From JAHJUB01 sp041653615 [NCBI: Candidatus Ratteibacteria bacterium] (GTDB taxonomy: Bacteria; Ratteibacteria; UBA8468; MWAK01): a stretch of DNA of 62,126 nt. Both the position numbers and the translations under genes were made by a program. The stretch lies in the NCBI GenBank assembly GCA_041653615.1, contig JBAZEZ010000010.1:1-62126 (forward strand). Direction: 5' to 3'. Position 1 is the stretch's first letter, and every line of letters begins with the position of its first letter. The notes beneath the pieces are model-generated. The model was not told the DNA's origin. It did no database searches and was given only the letters and a program-made list of their open reading frames with translations. This document shows, piece after piece, positions 33,929 through 43,531 of this stretch.

Positions 33929-34522
33929 TTAGCTGTCTGTCGTAGTTTTCAATTCCGCGATCGCGGCCATTACTTTGTCGGCAAATTCCTGGCGGTTACC
34001 GCCGGTAAAAATCAGCGGTTTCCCGTAAAATATCCTGATTTTTCGCGGCCGGAATATCCGGGCGTGGTTCGGCAGCGCTTTGTCCGTGCCTTCCAGATAT
34101 ACCGGAACAACCGGTGCGCGGGCTCCTTCCGCCAGAAGAGCCACACCCGGGCTTGCCGGGAGAAACGATTTTCCGGAATAATTTCTGGTTCCTTCCGGAA
34201 AGATGACCAGCGGGATGCCTTTTTTCAAGGATTTCATCGTGCTGACCATCCCGACCGTACCGTTATGCTGACGCAACGGAATAATGCCGATACTCTTGAT
34301 AATCGGACGGGTAAAGAAATTCTTATGAAAGGTGGTTTTTGAAACAAAAGTAACTTTGCGTGGTACTTTAAGGGCAACCAATGGTGGGTCAAGCCAGCTG
34401 ATATGATTGGCTGCCAGGATTACTGCGCCTTGCCGGGGTATGTTTTTAATGCCAACCACCTTAAGGCGAAAAAAAACCCAACAGAAGATATTTAAAAATA
34501 TCTTCCCAAACCAATAGAGCAT
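33929..34522 (-). CDS. plsC: 1-acyl-sn-glycerol-3-phosphate acyltransferase
   Basis: This 197-residue enzyme acylates lysophosphatidic acid to phosphatidic acid at the membrane. The catalytic NHISWLD (HxxxxD) and the FPEGTRN substrate motif are intact, and the N-terminus is hydrophobic (LYWFGKIFLNIFCWVFF). It is short but within the range for PlsC. Only 12 bases separate it from proB upstream, so the two are probably co-transcribed. Confidence 0.9.
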   Translation of the reverse strand: MLYWFGKIFLNIFCWVFFRLKVVGIKNIPRQGAVILAANHISWLDPPLVALKVPRKVTFVSKTTFHKNFFTRPIIKSIGIIPLRQHNGTVGMVSTMKSLKKGIPLVIFPEGTRNYSGKSFLPASPGVALLAEGARAPVVPVYLEGTDKALPNHARIFRPRKIRIFYGKPLIFTGGNRQEFADKVMAAIAELKTTTDS

Positions 34523-34534
34523 TCGGCTCTTATT

Positions 34535-35371
34535 TTATTCTTTTCTGTTCTTTTTTGTCAATTTCGGATGTGCTGCGTTTGGAAGGAAGATGGTGCCAAG
34601 GTCCTCTCCGTTCAAGAGCCGGTTTAGTATCATTTTTTGGCGTCCGTTGGCGATGATGACCGGTTTGCCTTCCCGTGTGACCATCCGGGCCGCTTCCAGT
34701 TTGGTGGTCATTCCACCCTTAGTCTTTTCCGATTTACTGCCTTTTGCCGCGTGCATCAAGTAACGAGTTATGGCGGGAACATCCGAAATAACCTTACCCC
34801 TGTAAAGAAAACCGTCCACGTCCGATAGGATAATCAGCAGGTCGGCGTCGACCAATCTTGCTACCAGCGCTGAAAGTGTGTCGTTGTCCCCGAACCGTAT
34901 TTCTTCTACGGCGACTGCGTCATTTTCGTTAATAATCGGGATTACGCCGAAAGAAAAAAGGGAATGAAGAGTATTCCGGGCATTCTTAAACCGTTCCGGT
35001 TTTAGGACTATGTCCGCTGTCAGCAGGATTTGGCCTACGGCAAAACCCTGTTCCCGGAACAGGCGTTCGTAGGTGCGCATCAGATTGCTCTGGCCTACCG
35101 CGGCTGCCGCCTGGAGCGTGGGCAGGTCTTTGGGCCGGCGGTTGAGTTCCAAGATTTTCATCCCGGCCGCAATCGCGCCGGACGTGACCAGAGTAATCTC
35201 CAGATTAGCTCGGCGCAATCCGGCGATTTCTTCTACCAGCTCTTCAACATACGAAGTGTCCAGCCGGTTGGTGTTGGTGGTCAGGATGCTGGTGCCGACT
35301 TTTACCACCACCCGCCGCACATTCCGGAGCAACTCTTTTCGCGTCTTCTGTTTCATGTTCTTGATTTTCAA
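34535..35371 (-). CDS. proB: Glutamate 5-kinase
   Basis: ProB phosphorylates glutamate in proline synthesis. It has the amino-acid-kinase fold: VVVKVGTSILT at the start, TLVTSGAIAAGM, INENDAVAVEEIRFGDNDTLSALVA and LSDVDGFLY. The 278 residues end without the PUA domain of E. coli ProB (367 residues), a normal short form. Translation may begin at ATG 35371 or at the second methionine (residue 6). No proA is near. Confidence 0.9.
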   Translation of the reverse strand: MKIKNMKQKTRKELLRNVRRVVVKVGTSILTTNTNRLDTSYVEELVEEIAGLRRANLEITLVTSGAIAAGMKILELNRRPKDLPTLQAAAAVGQSNLMRTYERLFREQGFAVGQILLTADIVLKPERFKNARNTLHSLFSFGVIPIINENDAVAVEEIRFGDNDTLSALVARLVDADLLIILSDVDGFLYRGKVISDVPAITRYLMHAAKGSKSEKTKGGMTTKLEAARMVTREGKPVIIANGRQKMILNRLLNGEDLGTIFLPNAAHPKLTKKNRKE

Positions 35372-35379
35372 AATTATTT

Positions 35380-35492
35380 GGACGCAGATTACCGCCGATA
35401 ATCGCAGGTACAGATTAAAAATTTCCCCTAAAGAAGTACCTTAAAATTATCTTTAAATCTTTATCCCCTAGTTTCTGCGTACATCTGCGTCC
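35380..35492. repeat. Dispersed repeat GGACGCAGATT...ATCTGCGTCC
   Basis: A 113-base inverted repeat with perfect 10-base ends (GGACGCAGAT and ATCTGCGTCC). It is the best-conserved of the three copies in this window, in the gap between the oxidoreductase and proB. Confidence 0.7.
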
Positions 35493-35507
35493 AACAGCAC
35501 TGCGTTT

Positions 35508-36575
35508 TTAAATATTTGTTACTTTGCCGGTGTCCAGGCTTTCGTGAACCGCGGCGGCCATCTTTGTGGCCGCCAGGCCGTCCGCGCCCAGCGCGGTAAC
35601 GGTACCGGACAATTTCTTAACGTCGCCGCCCTTACTCAGGAATTCAAGGTTATCCACAAAATCGGCGATTGATTCTATGCCGTAACCGGCAAAAGTGGCG
35701 TTGCCCCACTTGTCCTTTCTTTCCTGGAGGAAGCCCAGGTTTTGAGTTTGCATTCCGGTTTGGTTCAGGCAGGTCCGCATGCCCCGGTCCTGGCTGTCCA
35801 CTTCGGTTATGCCCTTGTCGCCGACCAGGCGGAATCCCTGGTTGACAACTGCTTCAAAACCATCCGGCAGAATCCAGGATGTGTCAAAGGTAATTGTTGT
35901 GCCGCCCTCGAACACTATCTTTGCCTGAATGGAGTCGTAAGTATCCACGCCGAGTCCGGCCAACACCCGTTTTGTTCCGGTAGCAAAGATTGTTTTCGGT
36001 TCTTTTTTAAGAATCCAACGCATGAGGTCATAAAAATGAACGCCCAAAAACCAGGCGGGCGAGGAGCGGGGCGCCCAACCGGGGAACCAGTCTCTGGGTA
36101 CGATAATCTTATCCTCCATGTGAACATACCCGTATTGGATTTCACCCAGAGTACCTTCTTGAACCAGGCGTTCGGTTTCCTGGTGGTATGGGTCGTAACG
36201 CTTGTGGAAATCGACTTCCAGAAAAACCTTATTCTCCCCGGCCGCCTTAATTATTTCCTGGCATCCTTCCGTGGTAATGTCCAGCGGTTTTTCAATCAGG
36301 ACGTTCTTCCCGGCCCGGATACTGTCTAAAGCGACCTGACGGTGGGCAAAGTCAGGGGTGGCGATGGTGACCGCGTCCAGTTTTTCCTGTTGGAGCATCT
36401 CCCGGTGGTCCCGGTACCCTTTGATGTTGAATTTTTTAGTTTGTGCCTCAAGGATTGCGGGGCTTAAATCAGCCAACGCCGCGAGTTTCACCCGGCCCTG
36501 CCGTTCTAATTGGCTGAGGGTAATCAGGTGGTTGGTGCCAAATTTACCGCCGCCGATAACACCGATTTTTATCAT
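35508..36575 (-). CDS. Gfo/Idh/MocA-family oxidoreductase
   Basis: This 355-residue NAD(P)-dependent sugar or sugar-derivative dehydrogenase has Rossmann motif GVIGGGKFGTNH at residues 5-16, the EKPLDIT segment with the family's catalytic lysine near residue 95, and the C-terminal alpha/beta substrate domain (HMEDKIIVPRDWFPGWAPRSSPAWFLGVHFYDLMRW). Its substrate is unknown. It shares strand and spacing with the peptidase and aminotransferase genes upstream, so it may act on a related amino or sugar compound. Confidence 0.85.
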   Translation of the reverse strand: MIKIGVIGGGKFGTNHLITLSQLERQGRVKLAALADLSPAILEAQTKKFNIKGYRDHREMLQQEKLDAVTIATPDFAHRQVALDSIRAGKNVLIEKPLDITTEGCQEIIKAAGENKVFLEVDFHKRYDPYHQETERLVQEGTLGEIQYGYVHMEDKIIVPRDWFPGWAPRSSPAWFLGVHFYDLMRWILKKEPKTIFATGTKRVLAGLGVDTYDSIQAKIVFEGGTTITFDTSWILPDGFEAVVNQGFRLVGDKGITEVDSQDRGMRTCLNQTGMQTQNLGFLQERKDKWGNATFAGYGIESIADFVDNLEFLSKGGDVKKLSGTVTALGADGLAATKMAAAVHESLDTGKVTNI

Positions 36576-36620
36576 AGGATTTTTAGGTGCTGTGTGCGAC
36601 CCTTTTCGGGCCGCCGGTTT

Positions 36621-37844
36621 TTACAAAATTAAATAATTGGTTAAAACTTCCGCTGCTTTTAAAACTTCGGAAATGGATATGTTTTCGTTCCGGCTGTGCG
36701 CGTCCCGGATTGAGCCGGCGCCGAAGACCACGGTGGGCATCTTGCCCACCCGACTGTAAAGCCGGGCGTCGCAACTGACGATAAAACCGGTTACTTTTGG
36801 TGTCAGGGCGCTGAGACCGGTTGCTTCAACCATCCCGGTAACCAACGGGTCGTCAACCGGTGTTTCGTAGGCGTCATTATGCAGTTTTGGAAAAGAGACC
36901 CGGCTGTGCTCTCTTGTCCAGGGGTCGGGGAAATTAGTTAGGAGGGCACGTAATTCATCCTGGACCTGTTTCAATTCTTTGTTAGGCAGAAAACCTATTC
37001 CGCCTTCTATCTCCGCCCAGCCGGCCACGGTAGCCGGCCAGTCTCCGCCCTTGATGGTGCCGATATTAACCTGTACCGGCTGCTGGTATTCCCGAAATAG
37101 CGGATGGTCGCTTTCCGCAATCAGTTTTTTTTCGTACTGCCGCAGTCCTTTCAAGACTTCGGACATTTTCTCGATCGCATTGACGCCTTCCCGGATGCGG
37201 CCCATGTGGACCGGTTTGCCGGTTACTTCAATCCGATACCAGACCGCGCCCCGGTTGGCCGGGCAAATTGCCAGGTCGGTTGATTCCAAAACGATAACGC
37301 CGTCGGCTTTGTGTCCGGAAAGAATGGCGGCCAAAGCGCCGTTGCCGCCGACCTCTTCTTCAATCACTACCTGAACCTCAACGTTTTTTTTCGATTTCAG
37401 CCGTAGTTCTTTTAAAGCCATCAGGGCAAAATAGATGCTGGCAATTTGGCCTTTGTCGTCAGCCGCGCCCCGGCCGACGACCCGGTCACCCTCCACTTTT
37501 GGGTGAAAGGCATCCGGCCAGTCAACCGCCGGCACTACATCGCTATGGGCGCATAAGATAACCGATTTTTTGCTTTCCGAAGGCAGAAAGGCGTATAGAT
37601 TGGGCCGGCTGCCGTAATCCAATTCCCGGTCGGACCGGGTGTAAGCCGGATGTTCCTTGATTTTTTCCGGCAGCAGCTCCGATTTTACCGAGAGGCCGAT
37701 GGTTTTAAACTTGTCGGCCAGAAAATCCTGGATTTCCGCTTCTCCGGTACCGGAAAGGCTTGGGAAACGAATTAAATCGGACAGGAATTCCGCCGCCTCC
37801 GATTTTTTACCCGCGAAAAATTCCCTGATATTTTTGTTCTGCAT
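36621..37844 (-). CDS. M20-family deacylase (ArgE/DapE-like)
   Basis: This 407-residue zinc hydrolase is of the acetylornithine deacetylase/succinyl-diaminopimelate desuccinylase family. The metal ligands are present: CAHSDVVPAVD (H), GRGAADDKGQIAS (D), EEEVGGNGAL (the catalytic/ligand EE) and a later H. A dimerisation domain fills the middle. It starts three bases after the aminotransferase stop, so the pair is co-transcribed. Substrate could be an N-acyl amino acid or a dipeptide. Confidence 0.85.
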   Translation of the reverse strand: MQNKNIREFFAGKKSEAAEFLSDLIRFPSLSGTGEAEIQDFLADKFKTIGLSVKSELLPEKIKEHPAYTRSDRELDYGSRPNLYAFLPSESKKSVILCAHSDVVPAVDWPDAFHPKVEGDRVVGRGAADDKGQIASIYFALMALKELRLKSKKNVEVQVVIEEEVGGNGALAAILSGHKADGVIVLESTDLAICPANRGAVWYRIEVTGKPVHMGRIREGVNAIEKMSEVLKGLRQYEKKLIAESDHPLFREYQQPVQVNIGTIKGGDWPATVAGWAEIEGGIGFLPNKELKQVQDELRALLTNFPDPWTREHSRVSFPKLHNDAYETPVDDPLVTGMVEATGLSALTPKVTGFIVSCDARLYSRVGKMPTVVFGAGSIRDAHSRNENISISEVLKAAEVLTNYLIL

Positions 37845-37847
37845 AAG

Positions 37848-39227
37848 TTATTTTTTCATTACCTCTTTTAAAACTTCGGCGATGCCGCGCGGACCGTAAA
37901 GACCGTCGTTAATTGCTTCCGGCGTGATGGAAAGAGGCGGAGCGAATTTAATCGCCCCCCTTCCTTTACCGACCGGCGCGAAAAACAGGTTTCCCCCGGA
38001 AACCGCTTTTTCGCAGAAACTAAAGGCCGCGTCCGGGTCAGGGGTAAGCGTCTGCCGGTCCTTGAAAAAGAGCATGCCGTATACCAGGCCGCATCCGCCG
38101 ACGTCAATTCGTTCCCGGTAGGGAGTTGTAATTTTGTCCAGCTCCGTTTTAAGGTAGGCGCCGGTCTTGGCCGCGTTTTCAACCATCTTTTCGGATATAA
38201 TGGTTTCAATGCTGGCCAGGGCTGCTATTGACGGCAACGGGCTTCCGGTGTGGGTGCTGGTCATCTCGCCGGGGCCGTAAAGGTCCAGGTAAGCGCTCTT
38301 TCCGATAACCGCGGAAAGGGGCAGAGAACTGGAGATGCCCTTGCCGCAGACAAAGAGGTCCGGCGTGACGCCGTAATGCTGGAAACCGAACAACTTCCCG
38401 GTGCGGCCGAAACCGGCCTGTACTTCGTCAAAAATCAAGGCGGCTTGATACCGATTGCACCATTCCCGTAAAGAAACCGCGTAATCCGTGGGCATTAACC
38501 GGGCTTCCCGGCCCTGGAAGGTTTCCGCGATTACGCCGGCCACTTCTTCCGGATTAACCCCGGCATTTTTCAGGCTCTTTTCAAAGAGGGAAAAAGATTT
38601 GTCTTTAGTATCAATACTGCCCGGGAAGGGCGCCTGGATAAAATAGGGGTTTGGGTCCACCCATTCTCCGCCGCCCAGGCCGCCGCCGGCCAACTGGGAC
38701 GCGTAAGTCCGGCCGTGAAAGGCGCCTTCAAAACTGACGACATAGCGTTTTTTCGGATTTTGCCTGATGCCGGCGGTCCGGGCTAATTTAAGGGCTACCT
38801 CCACCGCTTCCGAGCCGGTGGTCAATAGAAAGACCCGGTCCAGTTCTTTGGGAACCAAGGTGAGTAGTTTTTCCACCAGCGCGGCACGCGGTTCATTGGT
38901 GAAAATATAGGTAGCAAGCGGGCCGCCGCTGTTCAGGTAATCTTTTAACGCTTTTACAATTTTAGGGTGGCAGTGTCCGGCTCCGGTAACCAGTACCCCG
39001 CAACTCCAGTCGAGCCATTTGTTTCCGTAGGGGTCAAAAACGTGCAGACCCTCGGCTTTCTTCCAGATTATCGGCGGTTCGCAGTGCATGGAACGCGGTT
39101 CCGATGACCAGAGTTTTTTCAGAAAATCAATTGATTCCGGTACCGGAATTTTAGTTTTAATCCTCCGGTAAGGGGTTTCTACTGCCGGTACGATTTTAGG
39201 TTCCAGCGAAAATTCTTGCAACGCCAT
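37848..39227 (-). CDS. Class III aminotransferase
   Basis: This PLP-dependent enzyme has 459 residues. Visible family marks are the DEVQAGFGRTGKLFGF motif, the Schiff-base lysine in CGKGISSSLPLSAVIG, the phosphate cup TTGSEAVEVALKLART and the STHTGSPLP segment. The closest groups are 4-aminobutyrate/ornithine-type and amino-acid racemase-type transaminases; 459 residues with the longer N-terminus fits GabT-like. Next to an M20 deacylase it may process an omega-amino or acylated amino acid. Confidence 0.88.
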   Translation of the reverse strand: MALQEFSLEPKIVPAVETPYRRIKTKIPVPESIDFLKKLWSSEPRSMHCEPPIIWKKAEGLHVFDPYGNKWLDWSCGVLVTGAGHCHPKIVKALKDYLNSGGPLATYIFTNEPRAALVEKLLTLVPKELDRVFLLTTGSEAVEVALKLARTAGIRQNPKKRYVVSFEGAFHGRTYASQLAGGGLGGGEWVDPNPYFIQAPFPGSIDTKDKSFSLFEKSLKNAGVNPEEVAGVIAETFQGREARLMPTDYAVSLREWCNRYQAALIFDEVQAGFGRTGKLFGFQHYGVTPDLFVCGKGISSSLPLSAVIGKSAYLDLYGPGEMTSTHTGSPLPSIAALASIETIISEKMVENAAKTGAYLKTELDKITTPYRERIDVGGCGLVYGMLFFKDRQTLTPDPDAAFSFCEKAVSGGNLFFAPVGKGRGAIKFAPPLSITPEAINDGLYGPRGIAEVLKEVMKK

Positions 39228-39281
39228 ATTGTCTCCTTTCTGTTATTCCCGCGTGTTTTAGGTGATAATCCAATCTTGTTT

Positions 39282-39812
39282 TTACGCAATTTCCGCTATT
39301 ACTTTTTCCACCTCCACCATCCGGCCTTCGCCTTCTTCCCCGCAGGCAAGGCGGCCTTTCGCCGGTCCGATAAACCGGTAGCCGGCCGTTTTTAACTCTG
39401 TCACTTTTTTTTGCAGGATTTTATTTTGCCACATCCCGGAGTTCATCGCCGGCACAAAGACGACCGATTTCCGGGTGGTCAGGATGATGGCCGACAAAAG
39501 GTCGTCGGCCAATCCGGCGGCAACCTTAGAAATGATGTTGGCGGTCGCCGGGCAAATCAGGATGATATCCGGCCATTCCGCCAGCGAAACGTGTTCAATG
39601 TCCGGTTTTTCCGGAGAATCAAACATCTCCTGATAGACCGGATTACCGGAGAGCGTCCGGAAGGTAAGCGGGGTGACGAAACAAGCCGCTTCTTTGGTCA
39701 TGACCACTTTTACCCGGCCGCCTTTTTTAACCAGCGCCGAGGTTAAGGTTGCCGCCTTAAAAGCCGCGATGCTTCCGGTTACGCCCAGCAGAATTTTTTT
39801 TCCTTTAAACAT
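39282..39812 (-). CDS. coaC: Phosphopantothenoylcysteine decarboxylase (CoaC-like)
   Basis: This 176-residue flavoprotein is of the CoaC/Dfp-N/EpiD family: GVTGSIAAFKA at the start, the active-site histidine in IEHVSLAEW, the substrate clamp PAMNSGMW and ACGEEGEGRM with the conserved cysteine. In most bacteria CoaC is fused to CoaB; here it is stand-alone and CoaB is not in the window. I prefer ATG 39812: TAAAAT lies just before it (extended -10, TGGTAAAAT), so the mRNA could be leaderless. The longer GTG frame starts at 39830. Confidence 0.82.
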   Translation of the reverse strand: MFKGKKILLGVTGSIAAFKAATLTSALVKKGGRVKVVMTKEAACFVTPLTFRTLSGNPVYQEMFDSPEKPDIEHVSLAEWPDIILICPATANIISKVAAGLADDLLSAIILTTRKSVVFVPAMNSGMWQNKILQKKVTELKTAGYRFIGPAKGRLACGEEGEGRMVEVEKVIAEIA

Positions 39813-39911
39813 ACCTAGTAATTTTACCACAAAATTATCCGATATTAAAGGTAAGGGAGTCTCGAGAATACCGGAAAGAGATTTTGCGGGACGCCGTATT
39901 TCAGGCCGCGG

Positions 39912-40805
39912 TCAATAGTATTTAACGAGGCGGGATACCGGTACCAGCGTAACGCCGGCTTTCTCGAACTCAGGCAGCATTTCTTTGAGGACGGCAAGGG
40001 TTTCCGGGCGGTCGTGCCCGATTCCGATTGCCCGGCCGTTTTTCAAGGCTTTTTTAATCAGCTCCCGGATTTGACCTTTGATATATTCCGGGTTGCTTTC
40101 GTTGTCCAGAAAGACGTCCCGACGGGCCGCGTCGATTCCCAATTCCCGCGCTGTTTTGAAGGCCACCGAATTCGGGTCGGTCATGCTATCCACAAAAAAG
40201 ACATTTTTTTCTTTTAAGCCGGAAAGAACCTCTGCCATTAATTTCGGGTCTGAGGTGGCCAGTGAACCCATATGATTGTTTACGCCGGACACCGGGCCGA
40301 GCGAAGCGAGGTCTTTTTCTACCTGCTGCCGGACCTCTGCCGCGGTCATTTGCGGCGATACGGTTTTCTTTTCCAGCCGGACGCTCTTCCGGGGCGACAG
40401 GGGAAGGTGAAGCATTACTTCATAACCGGCGGCCCGGGCCAGGTCCGCGGTCTTTTTGGAGGCTTCAAGGTTGGGTAAGATGGAGATGGTTACCGGGAGG
40501 TACATCTCCCGCAGTCGTTCCATGTCATTGAGGTCGTAACCGAAATCGTCAAGGATGATGGCGGCCTGGGGTTTGTCCGGCCGGGAAACCGGCGGGAACG
40601 ATATTTTACCCAGTTTCGCCAGGCTTTTACCCAAGCGGTTTTCCGGGGGCACCGGCGGGGGGATGGTTTGCGCGGTTCTGTGTTTTTGGGATTTTGACGG
40701 ATAGAAAGAATTAATGAGCTCCGGGTTTTTCAGGACATAAAGACCGAACCAGAGGATGAGCGCGACGACTATCAGGATTGGGAAAGGATTACGCTCCTTT
40801 GCCAT
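39912..40805 (-). CDS. Divergent polysaccharide deacetylase (YibQ-like)
   Basis: This 297-residue protein has an N-terminal membrane anchor (PFPILIVVALILWFGLYVL) and a C-terminal domain of the divergent polysaccharide deacetylase (DUF610/YibQ) family: AIILDDFGYD, LHLPLSP, NNHMGSLATSD and AIGIGHDRPETL. The substrate is unproven. Its first codons overlap the end of ctpA by 17 bases, so the two are coupled; this pairing recurs in other bacteria and suggests a role in envelope maintenance. Confidence 0.85.
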   Translation of the reverse strand: MAKERNPFPILIVVALILWFGLYVLKNPELINSFYPSKSQKHRTAQTIPPPVPPENRLGKSLAKLGKISFPPVSRPDKPQAAIILDDFGYDLNDMERLREMYLPVTISILPNLEASKKTADLARAAGYEVMLHLPLSPRKSVRLEKKTVSPQMTAAEVRQQVEKDLASLGPVSGVNNHMGSLATSDPKLMAEVLSGLKEKNVFFVDSMTDPNSVAFKTARELGIDAARRDVFLDNESNPEYIKGQIRELIKKALKNGRAIGIGHDRPETLAVLKEMLPEFEKAGVTLVPVSRLVKYY

Positions 40806-42021
40806 TGTCGGTATTTTGCTTAAGTCCGGAAAGTTCTTTCTTCAGAAAATCGAAGCCGGTTTGCAATTGGTTGTCCTTGGCGATATCCAGCGTTCCTTCC
40901 AGGGAAATGTTTTTGTCTTTCGGTTCCACCACGATGTTAGGTGTCAGGCCTTTGCCTTCGACGACATGGCCTTGGGGGGTGTAATAGTGGGCGATAGTAA
41001 TTTTGACGGCGGTATTTTCCGGCAGCGGAATTACCGTTTGCACCGAACCCTTGCCGAAACTTTTTTCACCCACCAGAGTTGCCCGCTTCCAGTCGGAGAG
41101 GGCCCCGGACAATATTTCGGAGGCGCTGGCGCTGCCGCCGTTAATCAGGATTACGATCGGAATCGAGGCAGGCACGATTTCTTTTTGCGTGGTCTTAAAT
41201 TCTACCCGGTCTTCCGTTTTGCGCCCTTGGGTGTAGGTAACCAGTTTTCCGGGTTCCAGAAAAAGGTTACTTACGTCAATGGCGGTGTCCAGTAGTCCGC
41301 CGGGGTTGTTGCGCAGGTCGATAATCAGACCTTCCATTCCCTGTTGTTTGAGTGTTTCCAAGGCGTTTTTCAAGTCCGGGTAGGTATCTTTCTGAAATTC
41401 AACCAGCCGGATGTAAGCGATTTTAGAATCCGGCAGAATCTGCGCCCGTTTTACGGAATTCAACTTAATTACCTCCCGGGTGAGGGTAATTTTGATGATT
41501 TCCGGAGCGCCTTCCCGCAGGATTTCAATGGCTACCTTTGTGCCCGGTTCGCCCCGCAGCAGTTTGGCCGCGGCGTTGGTGTCCATGCCCCGGGTTGTTG
41601 TATTGTCTATCCGGATAATTTTATCGTTGGGTTTTAGTCCGGCCCGGGAAGACGGCGTGTCTTCAATCGGTGAGACCACGGTAACCAGGCCGTCTTTCAT
41701 GGTGATGGTCATGCCCACGCCGCCGAACTTGCCGTCGGTCTCAATCGACAGTTCTTTATAAACATCCGCTTCCATGAATACGCTGTACGGGTCCAGGGAG
41801 GAGAGCATCCCTTTGAGCGCGCCGTAAATCAATTTCTGGGATTCCACCGGTTCCACGTAGTTCTTCTTGACGATGGAGAGCACGTCGCTGAAGAGCTGTA
41901 ACTGCTTATAGAGCGCTTCTTCCGACTTGCGCGCCTGGCTCGCGGCGATGTTTTCGTTTAAAAAGAAAGCGATTCCGACCAGCAGGATGACTACCGCCCA
42001 AAAATTACGCGCCCTTTTCAT
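40789..42021 (-). CDS. ctpA: Carboxy-terminal processing protease (S41)
   Basis: This 410-residue periplasmic serine protease is anchored by an N-terminal hydrophobic segment (FWAVVILLVGIAFFL). A PDZ domain (about 90-165, GGVGMTITMKDGLVTVVSPIEDTPSSRAGLKPNDKI) precedes the S41 core with catalytic Ser in GSASASEILSGAL and Lys in GEKSFGKGSVQT. CtpA/Prc-type proteases trim the C-termini of envelope proteins. It lies between gatB and the deacetylase gene on one strand. Confidence 0.9.
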   Translation of the reverse strand: MKRARNFWAVVILLVGIAFFLNENIAASQARKSEEALYKQLQLFSDVLSIVKKNYVEPVESQKLIYGALKGMLSSLDPYSVFMEADVYKELSIETDGKFGGVGMTITMKDGLVTVVSPIEDTPSSRAGLKPNDKIIRIDNTTTRGMDTNAAAKLLRGEPGTKVAIEILREGAPEIIKITLTREVIKLNSVKRAQILPDSKIAYIRLVEFQKDTYPDLKNALETLKQQGMEGLIIDLRNNPGGLLDTAIDVSNLFLEPGKLVTYTQGRKTEDRVEFKTTQKEIVPASIPIVILINGGSASASEILSGALSDWKRATLVGEKSFGKGSVQTVIPLPENTAVKITIAHYYTPQGHVVEGKGLTPNIVVEPKDKNISLEGTLDIAKDNQLQTGFDFLKKELSGLKQNTDNGKGA

Positions 42022-42037
42022 TTTTTAATCTCCGTAA

Positions 42038-43471
42038 TCATTCTAATAGTTTTAGTAAAATATTCTGAACCATCTTCGGGTTGGCTTTACCTTTAGATTG
42101 TTTCATCACCGCGCCGACCAGAAAACCAAGCGCGTTTTTTTTGCCCGATTGGTAATCCTCGACCGACTTGGAGTTTTGAGTCAGAGCTTCCCGGGCCATT
42201 TTTTCCAGCGATCCGGTGTCTGATATCTGCGTCAGACCTCTTTCCGCCACCAGGTCCTTGGGGCCGCGGCCGGTTTGAATCGCTAAACGTAAAATTTCTT
42301 TGCCGGATGTGGCGGTGATGGTGTTTTTCCAAACCAGCACAAGTATTTCGCCCAGGGTTGCCGGAACAAGATTCAATTCGCCTATCGTTTTTTTCTCTTC
42401 CTTCAGGATGGAAAGTATTTCAGTCATTATCCAGTTTGAAAGCAATTTTGGGTCAGGACTATGCGGTAATGCCGATTCAAAGAAATCCGCCAGGTTCTTG
42501 TCTGACGCCAGCACGCCGGCGTCATAGGCCGGAATCTGGTAAGTACGAACAAGCCGCTCAACTTTTTCAATCGGGAGTTCAATTATATCACTTTTTACCT
42601 TCTGGATAAACTGGTCGGAAATTTTTAAAGGCAATAGGTCGGGTTCCGGAAGGTACCGATAATCCTGTGCTTCTTCCTTGGAACGCATCGGGAAGGTCTT
42701 GCCGGAGGTCTCATCCCAGAGCCGGGTTTCCTGGACAAGGTTATTTTTGTCCGGTCCGTCAAGCAGAAAGGCTTGTCTTTCCACTTCATACTCCAGCGCC
42801 CGTTGGACCGACCGGAAGGAGTTCATATTTTTAACTTCCACTTTGGTACCCAATTCTTTTTGGCCGTAAGGTTTCAAGGAGATGTTGGCGTCGCACCTTA
42901 AAGAGCCCTCCTCCATGTTGCAGTCGCTTATCTCTAAATATTGGAGAATAGCTTTCAGGTTGGTCAGGAAGACGTAAGCGGCGGCCGGAGAATAAATATC
43001 AGGCTGGGTGACGATTTCCAGCAGGGGAACGCCGGCCCGGTTAAAGTCAACCAGACTGTAATCTTTACCGTCCGCGTGGATGAGTTTACCTACGTCTTCT
43101 TCCATGTGGACGCGGAGGATACGGATTTTTTTATTGCTGCCGGGGATGGTGTCTGTTAACCAACCGTTTACTGCTAACGGTTCTTCGAATTGGGAGATTT
43201 GATAGTTTTTAGGCATGTCCGGGTAGAAGTAATTTTTCCGGGCGAATATGTTGTCTGTATTGACGCTGCATTTCAGGGCAAGAGCGGTTTTTAAAGCCAG
43301 CTCCACCGCTTTTTCGTTGATTACCGGCAGGGTTCCCGGGAAGCCCAGGCAGACCGGGCAGGTCTGGCTGTTGGGGTTCTCTCCGAAGCGGTTGGCGCAG
43401 CCGCAGAACATTTTGGAGGCGGTCAGCATTTCGGTGTGTACCTCCAGCCCGATTACTACCTCATAATCCAT
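42038..43471 (-). CDS. gatB: Aspartyl/glutamyl-tRNA amidotransferase subunit B
   Basis: GatB phosphorylates and amidates Glu-tRNA(Gln)/Asp-tRNA(Asn) with GatA and GatC. The 477 residues begin with YEVVIGLEVHTEM, followed by KMFCGC, CPVCLGFPG and IDFNRAG-like VDFNRAGVPLLEI; the C-terminal Yqey-like tail is present. The zinc cysteines (C-x-C ... CPVC) are intact. gatA and gatC are elsewhere. It is divergent from the helicase gene over a short shared region. Confidence 0.93.
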   Translation of the reverse strand: MDYEVVIGLEVHTEMLTASKMFCGCANRFGENPNSQTCPVCLGFPGTLPVINEKAVELALKTALALKCSVNTDNIFARKNYFYPDMPKNYQISQFEEPLAVNGWLTDTIPGSNKKIRILRVHMEEDVGKLIHADGKDYSLVDFNRAGVPLLEIVTQPDIYSPAAAYVFLTNLKAILQYLEISDCNMEEGSLRCDANISLKPYGQKELGTKVEVKNMNSFRSVQRALEYEVERQAFLLDGPDKNNLVQETRLWDETSGKTFPMRSKEEAQDYRYLPEPDLLPLKISDQFIQKVKSDIIELPIEKVERLVRTYQIPAYDAGVLASDKNLADFFESALPHSPDPKLLSNWIMTEILSILKEEKKTIGELNLVPATLGEILVLVWKNTITATSGKEILRLAIQTGRGPKDLVAERGLTQISDTGSLEKMAREALTQNSKSVEDYQSGKKNALGFLVGAVMKQSKGKANPKMVQNILLKLLE

Positions 43472-43531
43472 AATCTTTTATTATATTACATTACCGGCGG
43501 TATGGTAAAATTGAAAAGAGACAAAATTACA

